Part shown: positions 61,325 to 64,000 of the stretch, piece after piece
Layout: each line of letters opens with the position of its first letter
Numbering within the stretch: the stretch's first letter is position 1
Source of the DNA: Corynebacterium diphtheriae
GTDB lineage: Bacteria; Actinomycetota; Actinomycetes; Mycobacteriales; Mycobacteriaceae
Reading direction: 5' to 3'
DNA: 64,000 nucleotides
Assembly: GCF_001457455.1 (NCBI RefSeq)
Contig: NZ_LN831026.1
Location: 1-64,000 of the forward strand
The notes under the pieces: generated by a model
What the model was told of the DNA's origin: nothing
The model's input: the letters and a program-made list of their open reading frames with translations, nothing else
The model's database searches: none
Program-made: the position numbers and the translations under genes

Positions 61325-61966
61325 TTACCGTGCCTTTCCTAGGCGAGTCCATGGGGTGCAAAGGCGTTGCAGAATGAGGCAAGCGACGTCGAAAAGCACA
61401 GCGAGGAGCACAACGGCAACGATGCCCACCACTACCTCGGCGGTGATGTTGCGTTGAAAACCGTCGGTAAACAGGCTGCCTAAGCTGGATACACCAATCA
61501 GCGCGCCGATGGTGACAAGCCCGACGGTGGAAACGCACAGCACGCGCAGGCCAGAGATCAACACGGGGATTGCCAGCGGCATGTCTACCTTCCATGCGAT
61601 TTGGCTCGGGCTCATACCTTGGGCCACCGCGGCGGTGCGGACTTCCTCCGGTACCGAGCGAAACGCGTCGGTGGCGGTGCGCACGATCAAAGCAATGCCG
61701 TACACGCACAGCGCAATGATCACATTGATTTGCGAGCGCAGCGGCACAGCCACGATAAAAGGCACGATGACCAGCATGGGAAGCGCTGGGATCGTATAGG
61801 CTAACGACGTCACCTGCACCACCGTGTTGCCCACCCGCGGATGGCGTGCGGCAAACAGACCCACAGGAACTGCCACCAGCACGCTGATCACGATGGCGGG
61901 AACGCTGAGCAACACGTGTGCTCGCAGTAGATCCAGCACTTCTGGCCAGGCATGCATTAGCCACAT
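61325..61966 (-). CDS. Osmoprotectant-type ABC permease 1 (ProW/OpuCB-like)
   Basis: A 213-residue permease with the EAA loop VRTAAVAQGMSPSQIAWKV and about five helices (ISVLVAVPVGLFAA, TIPALPMLVIVPFIV). It overlaps the ATPase gene by 10 bases and forms a heteromeric channel with permease 2. Confidence 0.85.
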   Translation of the reverse strand: MWLMHAWPEVLDLLRAHVLLSVPAIVISVLVAVPVGLFAARHPRVGNTVVQVTSLAYTIPALPMLVIVPFIVAVPLRSQINVIIALCVYGIALIVRTATDAFRSVPEEVRTAAVAQGMSPSQIAWKVDMPLAIPVLISGLRVLCVSTVGLVTIGALIGVSSLGSLFTDGFQRNITAEVVVGIVAVVLLAVLFDVACLILQRLCTPWTRLGKAR

Positions 61967-62787
61967 GTGGCACCATCGCCTAGGGTTCCAAGCGGCCTGC
62001 CGAAGGTGTCAACGACTACGGTGTGGCCGTCGATAAGCTCGGTGTGGAGGCTGCGATTTTCTTGGTCAGAGCCCAAGAAGGATGCGACGAAGTCATTGGC
62101 GGGGTGGGCGAAAATATGGGCGGGGGAGCCCTGCTGGGCAATCTTGCCACCCTTTTCTAGCACCACGATGTGGTCGCCTACGCAGAAGGCCTCGTCGATG
62201 TCGTGGGTGACCATGACCACCGTTTTATGCAGGCGGGATTGCAAGTCGATGAGTTGTTTTTGCAATGAGCGTCGCACGATGGGATCCACTGCGCCGAAGG
62301 GCTCGTCCATGAGCAAGATGTCGGGGTCGGAGGCCAGCGCCCGCGCCACACCGACGCGTTGTTGTTGGCCGCCGGAGAGCTCGCCAGGGTAGCGGTTGGC
62401 TAACGACGGCTCCAGGTCGACGTCGGCAAGCGCTTGTTTGGCACGCCGCTCAATTTCAGCTTTGGGCTCCTTGTTGAGCGTGGGAACCAAAGCAATGTTT
62501 TGAATCACGGTGCGGTGTGGCAACAGCCCAGCGCTTTGAATCACATAGCCGATGGAACGTCGTAACTGCACCGGATCCGTCTCAGCGACATCCTTACCGC
62601 GCACAATCACACGGCCCTCGGTGGGCTCGACCATGCGATTAATCATGCGCAACAGCGTGGTCTTACCGCTTCCCGACGACCCCACCAACACCGTCGTCTT
62701 GCCCTTGGGGATAAACAGGCTGAAATCGGCCACGGCTTTTTCACCACGCTTGCCATAGCGCTTACTCACCGACTCAAACTCGATCAT
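61957..62787 (-). CDS. Osmoprotectant-type ABC ATPase (ProV/OpuCA-like)
   Basis: A 276-residue ATPase with Walker A GSSGSGKTT, Q loop YVIQSAGLLPH, signature LSGGQQQRVGVARAL and Walker B ILLMDEPFGAVD. The short C-terminal region lacks the full paired CBS domains of ProV. First gene of a three-gene transporter operon, 9 bases downstream of the rskA stop on the same strand. Confidence 0.88.
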   Translation of the reverse strand: MIEFESVSKRYGKRGEKAVADFSLFIPKGKTTVLVGSSGSGKTTLLRMINRMVEPTEGRVIVRGKDVAETDPVQLRRSIGYVIQSAGLLPHRTVIQNIALVPTLNKEPKAEIERRAKQALADVDLEPSLANRYPGELSGGQQQRVGVARALASDPDILLMDEPFGAVDPIVRRSLQKQLIDLQSRLHKTVVMVTHDIDEAFCVGDHIVVLEKGGKIAQQGSPAHIFAHPANDFVASFLGSDQENRSLHTELIDGHTVVVDTFGRPLGTLGDGATCG

Positions 62788-62796
62788 GACGCCACG

Positions 62797-63405
62797 CTAC
62801 ACTACGACCTCGGCAAGTACCTTTCCTCGCGGAGAAGTACTACCAGCCATAGGCTCCTCAGTAATCATCACCTTGTGGGTATCCCCCGGCAACGGCATCC
62901 ACACATCAGTGTGTTCCTCCGGGCCAATAACACCAGCCGATTCCATCGAACCATCCGTCTTAACCGCCCACACTTGGGCGCCCATGCCGTGCCCAACCGC
63001 AGGAGCACCATCAACCATGGCACCACCAGAATTCATCGACTGCGACACCACAATGTCCAATGTGGCACCCATCGCCGACGCATCCGCCTGGCGTACATCA
63101 GAGGCAGCCAAAATGCTATCCATCTGAGCATGTGGATCCACAGCCTGCCACGGCTGATACACCGCTGTTACCACACCAGCAAGCAGCACTACCGACGCAG
63201 CCATCGACGCAAATACCAGTCCTGGGCGGCGGCGTCGCAACGGCGTAACCGTAGCCAACTGCTTCGGTTCTGGCTGTGATGGCTGCTCCTGTGGGGTAGC
63301 TGCGATGGCATCCATAACGCTGAGCTTCAACGCCGGTGGTGGTGTCAGCGGAGCAGGGGAAACATTGAGAGCATCTTCTATATCTCGGGGGAAGTTGTTA
63401 CTCAT
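62797..63405 (-). CDS. rskA: RskA-family anti-sigma factor
   Basis: A 202-residue protein. The short cytoplasmic N-terminus binds the sigma factor. One membrane helix lies at about 64-84 (LVFASMAASVVLLAGVVTAV). The outer RskA domain contains MGAQVWAVKTDGSMESAGV and ends GKVLAEVVV. It lacks the zinc-binding HxxxCxxC motif, as RskA proteins usually do. It overlaps the sigma gene by 4 bases. Release by regulated intramembrane proteolysis is the family mechanism. Confidence 0.9.
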   Translation of the reverse strand: MSNNFPRDIEDALNVSPAPLTPPPALKLSVMDAIAATPQEQPSQPEPKQLATVTPLRRRRPGLVFASMAASVVLLAGVVTAVYQPWQAVDPHAQMDSILAASDVRQADASAMGATLDIVVSQSMNSGGAMVDGAPAVGHGMGAQVWAVKTDGSMESAGVIGPEEHTDVWMPLPGDTHKVMITEEPMAGSTSPRGKVLAEVVV

Positions 63406-63962
63406 CGTGCTGCTCCCGTCGCAGATAAATGGGGGTGAACAATCTGGCGTAGTTTTTTCAAGCCGTCGCGTAGCCGTGTTTTCGCTGTTCCCAACGGAAC
63501 GCCCGTGGCCTCTGCAATCTCGCTATGAGTAAGACCTTGGAAATACGACAACATAATGGCCGTCCGGTGTGGCTCGCCAATGGAATCGACAAGCGCACGA
63601 ACCTGCTGCGACTCCAAAGACTCCACCGCCTCCTCCTCAGCGGCACACCATGTGGTGGCGCTATGGAGAAAATCAGTGGTATCGCGCTTTTTCGAAGCAA
63701 TATCAGAACGAACGCGATCAATAGCCCGCGACCGAGCTAACCGCAAAATCCACGACCGTGCCGAACCACGGGAGGCGTCGAAACTCGGCGCAGTGCGCCA
63801 CACCTCGACAAAAACCTCCTGGGTTACTTCCTCTGCCTGCGCACGATCATGAATCACCTGAGTGCTCAGGCCTAAAACATAGGGCGCGAGCTGGTCATAA
63901 AGCTGCGCGAAAGCCGCTTGGTCACCAGAAGCAACCGCGACGAGTAAATCATCGGGATCCAT
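63402..63962 (-). CDS. sigK: ECF sigma factor SigK
   Basis: A 186-residue ECF sigma factor from the ATG at 63962 (MDPDDLLVAVASGDQAAF). Region 2 has AEEVTQEVFVEVWRTAPSFD and RSWILRLARSRAIDRVR. Region 4 has MLSYFQGLTHSEIAEATGV and PLGTAKTRLRDGLKKL. Pairing with rskA identifies it as SigK-like, which in mycobacteria responds to redox at paired Cys; only one Cys (TTWCAAEE) is visible here. A GTG at 63986 is an alternative start. Confidence 0.9.
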   Translation of the reverse strand: MDPDDLLVAVASGDQAAFAQLYDQLAPYVLGLSTQVIHDRAQAEEVTQEVFVEVWRTAPSFDASRGSARSWILRLARSRAIDRVRSDIASKKRDTTDFLHSATTWCAAEEEAVESLESQQVRALVDSIGEPHRTAIMLSYFQGLTHSEIAEATGVPLGTAKTRLRDGLKKLRQIVHPHLSATGAAR

Positions 63963-64000
63963 GACCAATAACTCTACAGCGGTCACACCGCATACAGCGA

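Overview
The window is the origin-proximal part of a high-GC Gram-positive chromosome of Corynebacterium type. I attribute it to C. diphtheriae or a very close relative. The support is the gene order dnaA-dnaN-recF-dciA-gyrB-gyrA, the actinobacterial crgA-pknB-pknA-pbpA-rodA-pstP-fhaB-fhaA block, leaderless or GTG/TTG starts, and a type II-C cas9/tracrRNA/repeat set that I recognise as the C. diphtheriae one. Species assignment rests on recall, not on a search.

Layout. 1-11.7 kb: replication core (dnaA, DnaA-box region, dnaN, recF, dciA, gyrB, gyrA, DUF3566 gene), with a small RHH/Doc-like pair facing gyrA. 11.8-20.4 kb: two near-identical 322-bp direct repeats, each carrying tRNA-Ile and tRNA-Ala, plus a third tRNA-Ala. 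They bracket an L-lactate permease with its FadR-type regulator, a secreted protein behind a Fur-type box, and a heterodimeric ABC exporter. 19.4-21.2 kb: decayed SulP transporter and GH13 glycosidase genes. 21.4-25.5 kb: sugar-type ABC importer, a membrane coiled-coil protein and ppiA. 25.5-27.1 kb: IS3 remnants around an AT-rich membrane-protein gene. 27.1-28.7 kb: rhomboid protease, then about 1 kb of non-coding DNA with a dense DnaA-box cluster. 28.7-35.2 kb: TPP riboswitch and thiCEOSGFD. 35.2-35.9 kb: decayed ISL3-type element. 36.2-41.3 kb: tracrRNA-cas9-cas1-cas2-array (8 repeats, 7 spacers). 41.3-43.1 kb: IS256-type pseudogene and a PspC-domain remnant. 43.2-52.8 kb: cell-shape and Ser/Thr phosphorylation operon on the minus strand. 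53-60 kb: tRNA-Leu, small unknown genes, an XRE/membrane-protein pair, a phzF pseudogene, a two-component/ABC operon, and three copies of an 88-bp palindromic repeat. 60-64 kb: duplicated His-rich protein, osmoprotectant-type ABC genes without a binding protein, and an rskA/sigK pair.

How the genes work together. The replication genes and the pkn/pbp/fha block link replication with septal and polar wall growth. The thi operon builds both the thiazole and pyrimidine halves of thiamine under TPP control. The CRISPR locus looks complete for interference: nuclease, tracrRNA, adaptation genes and array are all present. Most of the oddities lie in junction regions: tRNA repeats, IS remnants, palindromic repeats and recent pseudogenes.

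The strongest items for a second look are the DnaA-box cluster at 27.97-28.31 kb, the three 88-bp palindromic repeats, the catalytically degenerate Doc-like gene divergent from gyrA, and the polarity and hairpin at the ends of the CRISPR array. I did not find a convincing wholly new multi-gene system.
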